Assembly: GCF_000482385.1 (NCBI RefSeq)
Contig: NZ_KI519397.1
Coordinates: 1 to 64,000 of the forward strand
Direction of reading: 5' to 3'
From: Nocardia sp. CNY236
GTDB taxonomy: Bacteria; Actinomycetota; Actinomycetes; Mycobacteriales; Mycobacteriaceae
DNA: 64,000 nucleotides
Shown: positions 47,653 through 56,452 of the stretch, piece after piece
How positions within the stretch are numbered: position 1 is the stretch's first letter
Layout: each line of letters starts with the position of its first letter
Program-made: the position numbers and the translations under genes
The notes under the pieces: model-generated
What the model was told of the DNA's origin: nothing
The model's input: only the letters and a program-made list of their open reading frames with translations
Databases searched by the model: none

Positions 47653-50600
47653 ATCGGACCCGTACCGCGATCGAGCCCGACAGGCCCGCCCGGCCCATGA
47701 TCTGGATCGCCTCCGACAACCTGCCGGCCACGGCCACCATCCCGGCCACCGAGCAGATAGCTGCCGATCAGCTCGCGCTGCTCCAGTACACCTCCGGCTC
47801 GACGAGTGACCCCAAAGGGGTCATGGTCAGCCATCGCAACTTCCTCCACAACCTCGAAAGCATTCGAGGCGTTCTGGGTTCGCCCTACCCGGGTGACGAT
47901 CTGAACTCTGTTTCTTGGCTGCCGCTGCACCACGACATGGGTCTGGTCGGAGTGGCGCTGGCCACCGTCTATTTCGGGGGTAGTGCGGACTTGATGTCGC
48001 CCGCATCGTTTGTGCTACAACCCATTCGGTGGTTGCAGCTCATCTCGAGCAGGCGCAACGTCTGCACTTCGGCGCCGAACTTCGCCTTCGATTTGTGCAT
48101 CGATGCCACCACTGCCCAACAGCGCGCGGAGCTCGACCTATCGGGATGGCGCGCTGCGCTCTGCGGTGCGGAGTTCGTGCGTCCCGACACCATGAAACGG
48201 TTCGTCGAAGTGTTCGCGCCCAACGGTTTCGACCCCGACGCGCTTCGACCGGTGTATGGCCTGGCCGAAGCCACACTGCTGGTAACCGGATCTGCGAGAT
48301 CGGGTGGACCGTTGTCGAAGTGGTTGCGCCGTCGCGACCTTCATGAACGCCGAGTGGTCGAGGTGAACCCGGACGACGACAGTGCTACGGCGATGGTCGC
48401 CTGCGGGCACGCACAGCCTGGTACCACGCTGATCATCGTGGACCCTGATACGCGACGGCCGTGCCCAGCCGGGGTCGTAGGCGAGATATGGATCACCAGT
48501 GATGCTGTAGCCCAAGGGTATTGGAACAATGACGTCGCGACGACCGCCGCCTTCGAGGCAACTATCGATGGTGGTACCGGCGCACAGTACCTACGGACCG
48601 GCGATCTCGGGTTTCTCGAAGGCGATGAGCTGTTCGTCGTTGCACGCCTCAAAGACCTCATCATCATTCGCGGGCGCAACCTCTACCCCGACGATATCGA
48701 AGCAACCGTCCAGGGCATCCATCGGGTGCTGCTGCGTGGGCGTGGCGCCGCGTTCTCCGTCGATGCCGCGGACGGCGAGCATCTTGTCATCGTGCAGGAA
48801 GTCGATCGAGACGTCCCACCGGACACCGACCTCATCTCGGTATGTGCAGAGGTCGCGACCACCGTTATGCAGGAGTACGAGGTCGCCGTCTCGGACGTGC
48901 TACTCGTGGGTGCCTACCGCCTGCCGAGCACATCCAGCGGCAAGGTGCAGCGTTTCGCCTGCCGGGAGAAGTTCGTCGCCGGCACACACGAGGTGGTCGC
49001 CGGCTGGTCGCGTCCACAATCGTGGGAGACGGGAACGGTGCCGCCTGCGAGTCGGCCGGCCGCTGCCCGGCCAACGGTCGGTGAGCTCGAGGCCTGGCTG
49101 ATGTCGTACCTGGCCGGTGAGCTTCGGATCGCTGTCGGCGAGATCGACCCGGGCCAGCCGTTCGCCTATTACGGCGTGGATTCCATACGCGCCGTCGAAC
49201 TCGCTGCCGCCCTCAGCGCCTTCGTCGGCACCGAGTTGCGGCCGACGATCGCCTACGAGTTCCCGAGCATCGCCGAACTTGCCACACACGTGGGTAGCGT
49301 GAAACTCCCTGCGCCCCAGAAGCTGACGAATGCGCGCATGATCGGGACCGACGAACCCATTGCAGTCGTCGGGATGGCGTGCCGGTTTCCGGGCGCGGAC
49401 GGACTGCACGCGTTTTGGACGCTGCTGCGGGACGGCGGGGATGCCATCTCGGAGGTTCCGTCGGACCGGTGGGACGCCGACGCGCTCTACGATCCGGAAG
49501 GTCGGCGTCCAGGGGCGATGAATACGAAATGGGGTGGCTTCATCCCCGATGTCGATCGATTCGACCGCGAGTTCTTCGGTATCTCGCCGCGGGAAGCCGA
49601 GCAGATGGACCCCCAACAGCGTCTGCTCTTACAGACGAGCTGGGAGGCGCTGGACAACGCTGGAATCCCTCCGCGGTCACTGAGTCGGTCGGCCACAGGG
49701 GTCTTCGTGGGGATCTCGAGTTATGACTATGCGCTGCTGCTGTCGATGACGGGCGATGCCGACAGCCCCTATGTGGCCACTGGCAATGCCGGAAGCATTG
49801 CCGCCAACCGGCTGTCGTACTTCCTCGATTTCGTCGGACCGAGCGTGGCCGTCGACACCGCCTGCTCCTCGTCGTTGGTGGCGGTGCATCTCGCCTGTAA
49901 GAGCCTGCATCACGGCGAATCCGAGCTCGCACTCGCCGCGGGGGTCAATGTGATCCTCTCGCCGACGGTGAACACATCGTTCTCTCGTGCCGGTATCACT
50001 TCGCCCGACGGCCGCTGCAAGGCTTTCGACTCCCGAGCAAACGGCATTGTGCGTTCCGAGGGGGTCGGTGTCGTGGTGCTCGAACCACTCTCGCGCGCAA
50101 TAGAACACGGCGACCATGTGTACGCACTTGTTCGTGGTGGGGCGACCAACCAAGACGGGCGGTCCAACGGATTGACCGCGCCACGCCTCGGTTCGCAGGT
50201 CGCGGTGCTCGAGGCCGCGTATCGTGATGCCGGCGTGTCTCCGGCGGATGTCAGCTACGTCGAGGCGCATGGCACGGGCACCCCCCTCGGCGATCCGATC
50301 GAATGCGAGGCGCTCGGTCGCGTGCTGTCGAAGGGGAGGCCGGCAGGTGACCGATGCCGGCTGGGCTCGGTGAAGACGAACCTCGGTCACTTGGAGGCTG
50401 CAGCCGGGGTGGCCGGCTTGATCAAGCTCGTCCTCGCGCTCGATCGGCACGAACTCCCGGCAAGCCTGCATTTCGAATCTCCCAACCCCCACATAGATTT
50501 CGAGGCACTCGGTTTGGTTGTGCAGGCGCAGCACGCCGACTGGGTGTCATCGGATCGACCTCGCATCGCCGGCGTGAGCTCGTTCGGATTCGGGGGCACC

Positions 50601-53297
50601 AACGCCCATCTCGTGGTGTCGGAGTACCCCATGTCCCGTGAGATCCGATCCCTCCCGAATGGTGTCAGCCCAGCCGCCACCGGGGTGTTGCCGCTGTCTG
50701 CACGCTCCAGAGAAGGCCTGCGCACGCTGGCTGGACGGTATCGCGAGTATCTGGAAGCGAACCCGGGCATCGCCACCGACGACCTCTGCTATACCGCCGG
50801 CGCGCGGCGAAGCCACCACGCCTGTCGGGTCGCCGTCCCGTTCAGCTCGAAGGCCGGCTTGCTCGATGCGCTTCACCGGTTGAACGATGATGCGACGCAG
50901 TGCGCGGCGGTCGATGTCGGCAGGTCGCCGCGAATCGCGTTCGTCTTCTCCGGACAGGGCTCCCAATGGGCGGGCATGGGGCGGCGACTCGCGGAATGTG
51001 TGCCGGGCTTCGGCCACCATCTGGAAGCGTGCGCGGCCGCAATCGAGCGCCATGCGGGCTGGTCGCTGTTCGATGAACTGTCGGTCGAGAGTGGAGTCCG
51101 ACTAGAGCAGGTCACCTCGGTGGTGCAGCCGGTACTGTTCGCTTACCAGATCGCGTTGGCGAAGCTCATTCAGAGTTGGGGGATCGAGGCCGCAGCAGTC
51201 GTCGGCCACAGCATGGGCGAGATCGCAGCTGCGCATATTGCCGGAGCGCTCGAGTTGGACGACGCGGTGCGCATCATCTGCAGACGCAGTCAGCTCATCG
51301 ACGCGACCAAGGGACTCGGGGGCATGGCATCTTTGGAGCTATCGGTCGCCGACGCCACCCGCCGGATCGCTCCCTACGGGTCGCGTCTATCGATCGCGGC
51401 TGTGAACGGCCCGAAGGAGACGATCGTGTCGGGCGACGTGTCGGCGCTCGACCGGCTCGGCGCCGACGTTCTGGCCGATGAGCTCTTCTTCAGGCGGCTG
51501 AAGGTCGACGTCGCCGGGCACTGTGCTCAGGTCGAACCCTATGCGCACGAGCTGGTCGACTTCCTCGAAGGACTCACTCCAGCTACCGGCTCGCTTCCCT
51601 TCTTCTCCACTGTGGATGCCGACGAGCTCGGTGGGCAGAGGCTCGATCCCGACTATTGGGGGCGCAATCTAAGGGAGCCGGTGCGTTTTCACCCGACCAT
51701 CGAGCGGATGCTCGAGCTCGGATACCACACTTTCCTGGAGATCGCTCCTCATCCCGTGCTCACTGCGTCTATGCACCAGATCGTCGAACACCCCACGCGC
51801 GCGGGTCGGCGGGCGGTGATCACATCGATACGCCGGGGCGACGAGCTCCACGCGCTCCGCGACTGCCAAGCCGCGCTCTACGAAGCCGGAGCAGACCTGC
51901 ACTGGGACACGGTCTTCCCGGAGGGGCGGCACCTCACCTCGCTCCCTTCCTATCCATGGGAGCAGCAGCGGTGTTGGTCGAGCCGCCCTCGTGGGCTGCG
52001 CACCTACGACCCGCGAGGTAGCGCCCCCACCGTGCACCCGTTGCTCGGTGTGGAACATTCGCTGGCAGCGGCGCCCGGCCGGGTCTGGGAGAACGTGATC
52101 TTCGCAGGTCGGCCGAGCTACCTGGCAGATCACCGCGTCGAGGGCGCACCGATCTTTCCGGCAGTCGGCTATGTGGAACTCGCCCTGCACGCGGCAAGCC
52201 TCGACGGGGACTCCGACGGCACCGAGCACGATGCGACAATCGCCCTCCGGGACATCCAGTTCGAGGCTCCGCTGGTCTTGACCGACGCGGTCGAAGTGCA
52301 GTCGACGCAATGCGGCGACGAACTGTTCGTCGGACGCCGCGACGCCGCAGACGAGCGTACGGCGTGGAGACGGCACGCTCGGATGCATGTGGATGTCGCG
52401 TCCGAAATCTCACCACCGATCGAGGGCCTGGAAGAACTCCGTGCGCGATGTAGCTGTGCAGTGGACGTCGAGGACTTCTACCGGGGTGCGCATGAACGAG
52501 GTCTGGAGTACGGTCCCGAGTTTCGCAGGATTCGCGAACTCTACCGGGGCGAGCGCGCTGCACTTGCCCGTATCGATACGCGAGGTGCGCCGGCGGGCCA
52601 TGTTGTCTACCCGGGCGTGCTCGACTCGGCGCTGCAGGTCTTGGGTGCCGCCGTCGAGCCGTCGTCGATCGGCTCGCAGCTAGTGCTGCCGGTGCGCATC
52701 GGTGCAGTCGTGTGCCACGGATCCATTTCGGACGACGGGGACGTATGGTGCTTCGCGGAGCTCGAGCAGTCCGGTGACTCGTCCGAGATCCGAGGCACCC
52801 TCCGAGGTGGCGGCACGTACTACGGACACCCTCTCGCGTGCGCCACGGCAGTCGCTTCGATTCACGCCTTCGAGGACGAAGGGATCCTGGCGCATGTCCG
52901 TCGGCTCGGGGACGAGGTGATCGGACCCGGGTTACGGACACTCGGACAGCGCCACCCTTCGGTGGGCGACGTGCGCGGCATCGGCTGTTTCTGGGTACTG
53001 GAACTGGTCGAGGACCGCGTGAGCCGGACGCCGCTCGGACCTTCGTCCGCACCGAGCGGAAACGCGAACCCTATGCAGGAACTCGAGCGCCTGTGCCTCG
53101 ATCGGGGGGTGGCAGTGCTCGTCGTAGGCAACCGGGTGCATGTCTGCCCGCCGCTGATCATCATCAGCGACGACGACGTCCGTCATGGCCTGAGTGTTCT
53201 CGACGAAGCTCTCGCGGTAGCCGACCGCTATTCTCGGTCGGGGGGTGCAAACGCACCGGACCTTGGTCGGGGACGAAACCCGTTGCGTCTCGGATAG
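47634..53297 (+). CDS. FAAL(C-part)-ACP-KS-AT-DH polyketide synthase fused to an aminotransferase C-terminus
   Basis: Reading from ATG 47634 gives about 1,887 residues. FAAL continues with LLQYTSGSTSDPKGVMVSHR, SWLPLHHDMGLVG and APNFAFDLC. The carrier protein has YYGVDSIRAVELA (Ser codon 49182). The ketosynthase has DTACSSSLVAVH (Cys codon 49863), EAHGTGTPLGDP and KTNLGHLEAAAG. The acyltransferase has GHSMGEIAAAHIAG (Ser codon 51210) and VDVAGHCAQVEP at the specificity loop. The dehydratase has DHRVEGAPIFP and VLDSALQ. After SGDSSEIRGTLRG (about 52800) the sequence becomes the C-terminal part of a class III aminotransferase (GTYYGHPLACATA to VHVCPPLIIISDDD). It has no PLP lysine, KR, second ACP or thioesterase. 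A complete synthase would be expected to start a fatty-acyl-primed polyketide. Confidence 0.85.
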   Translation: MSAAELNRTRTAIEPDRPARPMIWIASDNLPATATIPATEQIAADQLALLQYTSGSTSDPKGVMVSHRNFLHNLESIRGVLGSPYPGDDLNSVSWLPLHHDMGLVGVALATVYFGGSADLMSPASFVLQPIRWLQLISSRRNVCTSAPNFAFDLCIDATTAQQRAELDLSGWRAALCGAEFVRPDTMKRFVEVFAPNGFDPDALRPVYGLAEATLLVTGSARSGGPLSKWLRRRDLHERRVVEVNPDDDSATAMVACGHAQPGTTLIIVDPDTRRPCPAGVVGEIWITSDAVAQGYWNNDVATTAAFEATIDGGTGAQYLRTGDLGFLEGDELFVVARLKDLIIIRGRNLYPDDIEATVQGIHRVLLRGRGAAFSVDAADGEHLVIVQEVDRDVPPDTDLISVCAEVATTVMQEYEVAVSDVLLVGAYRLPSTSSGKVQRFACREKFVAGTHEVVAGWSRPQSWETGTVPPASRPAAARPTVGELEAWLMSYLAGELRIAVGEIDPGQPFAYYGVDSIRAVELAAALSAFVGTELRPTIAYEFPSIAELATHVGSVKLPAPQKLTNARMIGTDEPIAVVGMACRFPGADGLHAFWTLLRDGGDAISEVPSDRWDADALYDPEGRRPGAMNTKWGGFIPDVDRFDREFFGISPREAEQMDPQQRLLLQTSWEALDNAGIPPRSLSRSATGVFVGISSYDYALLLSMTGDADSPYVATGNAGSIAANRLSYFLDFVGPSVAVDTACSSSLVAVHLACKSLHHGESELALAAGVNVILSPTVNTSFSRAGITSPDGRCKAFDSRANGIVRSEGVGVVVLEPLSRAIEHGDHVYALVRGGATNQDGRSNGLTAPRLGSQVAVLEAAYRDAGVSPADVSYVEAHGTGTPLGDPIECEALGRVLSKGRPAGDRCRLGSVKTNLGHLEAAAGVAGLIKLVLALDRHELPASLHFESPNPHIDFEALGLVVQAQHADWVSSDRPRIAGVSSFGFGGTNAHLVVSEYPMSREIRSLPNGVSPAATGVLPLSARSREGLRTLAGRYREYLEANPGIATDDLCYTAGARRSHHACRVAVPFSSKAGLLDALHRLNDDATQCAAVDVGRSPRIAFVFSGQGSQWAGMGRRLAECVPGFGHHLEACAAAIERHAGWSLFDELSVESGVRLEQVTSVVQPVLFAYQIALAKLIQSWGIEAAAVVGHSMGEIAAAHIAGALELDDAVRIICRRSQLIDATKGLGGMASLELSVADATRRIAPYGSRLSIAAVNGPKETIVSGDVSALDRLGADVLADELFFRRLKVDVAGHCAQVEPYAHELVDFLEGLTPATGSLPFFSTVDADELGGQRLDPDYWGRNLREPVRFHPTIERMLELGYHTFLEIAPHPVLTASMHQIVEHPTRAGRRAVITSIRRGDELHALRDCQAALYEAGADLHWDTVFPEGRHLTSLPSYPWEQQRCWSSRPRGLRTYDPRGSAPTVHPLLGVEHSLAAAPGRVWENVIFAGRPSYLADHRVEGAPIFPAVGYVELALHAASLDGDSDGTEHDATIALRDIQFEAPLVLTDAVEVQSTQCGDELFVGRRDAADERTAWRRHARMHVDVASEISPPIEGLEELRARCSCAVDVEDFYRGAHERGLEYGPEFRRIRELYRGERAALARIDTRGAPAGHVVYPGVLDSALQVLGAAVEPSSIGSQLVLPVRIGAVVCHGSISDDGDVWCFAELEQSGDSSEIRGTLRGGGTYYGHPLACATAVASIHAFEDEGILAHVRRLGDEVIGPGLRTLGQRHPSVGDVRGIGCFWVLELVEDRVSRTPLGPSSAPSGNANPMQELERLCLDRGVAVLVVGNRVHVCPPLIIISDDDVRHGLSVLDEALAVADRYSRSGGANAPDLGRGRNPLRLG

Positions 53298-53318
53298 TCC
53301 CAGGATGCGATGGTCACA

Positions 53319-53409
53319 CCTGATTCTCTAGGTTCGCAATCATCCTTCCCATCACATCCATCATCGTGTCGAATTCATCGGCCCCATGAAAGCGAGATTC
53401 CGAATCCGA
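53319..53409. repeat. Left direct repeat: 3' end copy of the MarR-like gene
   Basis: Bases 53319-53385 match 58013-58079 with one difference in 67. After a short length difference, 20 more bases match (53390-53409 and 58091-58110). In the right copy this is the end of the MarR-like coding region; on the left it reads ADEFDTMMDVMGRMIANLEN on the minus strand without the rest of the gene. Same orientation, 4.7 kb apart. Confidence 0.92.
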
Positions 53410-53769
53410 CCCACTGCCTTCGTAGCAGCGAACTCGCGCGAGGGCTGCCGCCGAAGAGGCAATGGTCGCCGCTTTCTGGCGGCGTCGGCTGGATCGACCC
53501 TGCATTCACAACGGGCTACTCCGACGAATACTGATCGCAGTGCTGCGCCGCGTTGGTTCGATCCAGTTGCAGATCTCAGCTCTCGTCGTCGGCGTTCGAC
53601 CGTACTGTCCCACAGACCAACTCGTGGTGACCAAGCTCGGCCGCTCTCGGCGGCTCGGAGAAGACCCGCCGGACTCGCCCGCTTGGCCGATATCTGTGTG
53701 GGACGCTATGCTCATGGCGATGTCAACTCATTCTGTTCAAAGATTGGGGGTTCGATTCGTGCAAGGTGA
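53410..53769. other. Intergenic region after the left repeat
   Basis: This 360-bp stretch precedes the first gene of the MoxR module. Several short open frames on both strands have no domain. It may be the decayed remainder of whatever joined the repeat copy; nothing else is recognised. Confidence 0.4.
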
Positions 53770-55164
53770 GTGCTGATGATCACTCACATCGCGAATCGGG
53801 ACGACTCCCGCCTTTCCTTCTGGCTGCGTGTGCGTGAATTCGCCGTGCCGCCTTCCATGATCGAAACTGCTACCGCCCGCCGTCGCGCGGGGGACTGGGC
53901 AGGCGCGTGCGCCGCGGCAGGCTTCGACGTCGATTTCAGTATGCGGTCGGTGGCACGCAACCACGGGCACGAACTCGCGGCCCGAATCCGGGACGATCTC
54001 CGCTATCTGGCTCCTGACCTGCTGCGCTGGCATCTGCCTAGGGTTGCTCCCGACGGATTGTTGCGACCAGGGCTGACCATTGCCTTGGCGCGGTACGATG
54101 TGGCGCCGGACAAGCGTGGGGGCGCACGTCCTATGCACCTTGTCGTTCGGACCGCGCCTGCGTGGGCGGACGCTGGTCAGCGGGTCGGCCTCGCATTGTG
54201 GGACAGAGCCACCGCCGGAGCAGGCCCCCATCCGCATCCTCGCCCCAACCGACGTTTCCGCCTCGATCTGCATCGCCACTTGTGGGATGCACGCAGGGCC
54301 GATGAGCTTGGGATACGTTGTGGGGCTGAACAACACGCAGCGAGCCACTCGCGGCTGGACCCCGAGTTGCTCGCCACGGTGCCACAGGGTTGCGCTGTCG
54401 ACCGATGGGCGGCCGAGGCGGAGATACTGTGCCATGCCGAGGCACGAGGTAGCAGTGCGTTTGTCGTGCGGCCGGGGGGAGGGCAACGGTTGGTTCTCGA
54501 CCTGGACGGTAACGGTGCCGGTCCGCCCACGGTGCGGATCGCGTCCGGATACCCGGTCGGCGGCGTCTCCGCGCTGCCGATTCTGCCCGACGCGGCGACC
54601 TGGGTGCTGCCCGATCTGGAACTGATCCGCGCAGGCGCGATAACGGCCGATCGGCTACATCCCCTGGTTGCCTCGGCTCTGATACCCGGTCACCGGCCGA
54701 CCGCCGCGTCTCGCATCCAGGACTCGGCGGGCCAACCGCATCTCGTGCAGTGCAGGGGAGAGCAACACCGGATCGGTGTGGTCGACGGGGTTCTGGTCGC
54801 GCTGGACCACGACCAGGCCGAGATCCGGCGGGAGGAACTGCTGGCCGCCCTGACCGGTACGCCGTTGCCTTGCCTGCAGGCTATCGATGAGGCGCACCGC
54901 CATCCGGACTGCCTCACCGGTGTCAGGGAACGTTTGAACCATGGTGACACCGCAGGCGCGATGGCAATCGTCAGTGATCTGCTCGGTCCTGACGCATTAC
55001 TTCGAGACGGTGCTCTGCGCGACGAACTCATCGCGTCCACGCGACGGCGAATCATCTATGGACTGTTCCGAGCAGGCCTGTCCGATCCAGGAATCGGCCG
55101 CATCCCTCCGGTGCGGCGTTCCCGCGACCATCGCGCGCATCCACGCAACGCGACCGCACGCTGA
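53770..55164 (+). CDS. Hypothetical protein linked to the MoxR/vWA pair
   Basis: A 464-residue cytoplasmic protein with no recognised domain. Its N-terminus (FWLRVREFAVPPSMIETATA-RRRAGDWAGACAAAGFDVDF) is helical, and a middle part (SSAFVVRPGGGQRLVLDLDG) is beta-rich. Related proteins of unknown function precede MoxR-like ATPase and vWA genes in other actinobacteria as I recall. GTG 53770 and ATG 53776 are both near an AAGG site. The MoxR gene starts 46 bp downstream, so the three genes probably form one operon. Confidence 0.72.
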   Translation: MLMITHIANRDDSRLSFWLRVREFAVPPSMIETATARRRAGDWAGACAAAGFDVDFSMRSVARNHGHELAARIRDDLRYLAPDLLRWHLPRVAPDGLLRPGLTIALARYDVAPDKRGGARPMHLVVRTAPAWADAGQRVGLALWDRATAGAGPHPHPRPNRRFRLDLHRHLWDARRADELGIRCGAEQHAASHSRLDPELLATVPQGCAVDRWAAEAEILCHAEARGSSAFVVRPGGGQRLVLDLDGNGAGPPTVRIASGYPVGGVSALPILPDAATWVLPDLELIRAGAITADRLHPLVASALIPGHRPTAASRIQDSAGQPHLVQCRGEQHRIGVVDGVLVALDHDQAEIRREELLAALTGTPLPCLQAIDEAHRHPDCLTGVRERLNHGDTAGAMAIVSDLLGPDALLRDGALRDELIASTRRRIIYGLFRAGLSDPGIGRIPPVRRSRDHRAHPRNATAR

Positions 55165-55210
55165 CCCGGCGATCTTCGTCGCCCATCCTAACCCCTCGAG
55201 GTGATCATCC

Positions 55211-56452
55211 ATGCTTACTGCTGTCCGCACGTCCGCCGATCCAGCCCATCCGTCCCAACTCGACGTCGCAGGCGAGTTGCTGACTCTACTGCGCGAGGTA
55301 ACCACCGAACCACGCCCCGATACCCAGCTGGAGGCCTTGGCGCTGGCCGTGGCCGCCGATCTGCCGGTGCTGCTGTGGGGTGAACCGGGAATCGGGAAAA
55401 CCGCGGCTCTGACTCAGCTCGCCGCCGACCTCGACCTTCCACTGACCACGGTTATCGCGAGTGTGCATGAACCATCGGACTTCTCCGGCCTTCCCATCAT
55501 CGGAGATGATCCCGCGGAACACGGAGTCCCGATGGCTCCGCCGGACTGGGCTGTACGACTCGTCCGGGCAGGGCGCGGACTGCTGTTCCTGGACGAGCTG
55601 TCCACCGCGCCACCCGCAGTACAAGCCGCCCTGCTCCGTCTGGTTCTGGAACGGCGGATCGGCGCCATCCAGCTGCCACCAGGTGTCCGGATCGTGGCCG
55701 CGGCCAACCCGCCGTCCTCGGCCGCCGATGGCTGGGAGCTGAGCCCGCCGCTGGCCAACCGGTTCGTGCATCTGCAATGGACCCACGATCACGATGTCGT
55801 GGTTCGTGGCCTCAGCGGGATCTGGCCGCACGCGACACTGCCGCGGTTGGCTCCGGAGAAGCTGAGCGAGGCAGTATCTTTCGCGCGTCGCGCGGTATGT
55901 GTGCTCCTCGCGGCTCGTCCCGCTCTTGTCCATCGACTGCCGAGCACGGAAACACGCCGAGGTGGTCCTTGGCCGTCGCCGCGAAGCTGGGAGATGGCAC
56001 TGCGGCTGATCGCCTTCGCCACTGCGGCCGGTTCATCCCGAGATGTGCTTTCCCTACTGGTCCGGGGTGCTGTAGGTGATGGTCCCGGCTTCGAACTGCT
56101 CGCCAGTTTGGGTCGGATGGACCTCCCGGATCCGGAAGTGCTGCTCGCCGATCCGGAAGGCGCCGCCTTGCCCGAACGCGGGGATCTGCGCCAAGCCGTG
56201 CTCGACGGCGTTGTGGCGGCAGTCCGCAAAAACCCGGAGAAATCCCGCTGGGATGCGGCATGGGCACTTTTGGTCAAAGCTATGGAAACCGGAGCCCCGG
56301 ATGTGGTCGTCGTTCCCGCAACAACTCTCGCCACACTGCGCCGGGAAGACTGGGACGTGCCGGTGGCGATCGAGGAACTCGCCGGGGTGATCTCGGTGTC
56401 CAAGGAAGCCGACCGGGTAGCCGATCGTGCCGCCGCGAAGGTAGGCCGATGA
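55211..56452 (+). CDS. MoxR-family AAA+ ATPase
   Basis: A 413-residue AAA+ protein. Walker A is LLWGEPGIGKTAALTQLAAD near residue 56, followed by ASVHEPSDFSGLPII. Walker B is GRGLLFLDELSTAP, sensor 1 is RIVAAANPPSSA, and ELSPPLANRFVHLQ carries the arginine finger. MoxR ATPases act as chaperones for vWA partner proteins and metal-centre insertion. The gene's stop overlaps the start of the vWA gene (ATGA), fitting a stoichiometric partnership. Confidence 0.9.
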   Translation: MLTAVRTSADPAHPSQLDVAGELLTLLREVTTEPRPDTQLEALALAVAADLPVLLWGEPGIGKTAALTQLAADLDLPLTTVIASVHEPSDFSGLPIIGDDPAEHGVPMAPPDWAVRLVRAGRGLLFLDELSTAPPAVQAALLRLVLERRIGAIQLPPGVRIVAAANPPSSAADGWELSPPLANRFVHLQWTHDHDVVVRGLSGIWPHATLPRLAPEKLSEAVSFARRAVCVLLAARPALVHRLPSTETRRGGPWPSPRSWEMALRLIAFATAAGSSRDVLSLLVRGAVGDGPGFELLASLGRMDLPDPEVLLADPEGAALPERGDLRQAVLDGVVAAVRKNPEKSRWDAAWALLVKAMETGAPDVVVVPATTLATLRREDWDVPVAIEELAGVISVSKEADRVADRAAAKVGR

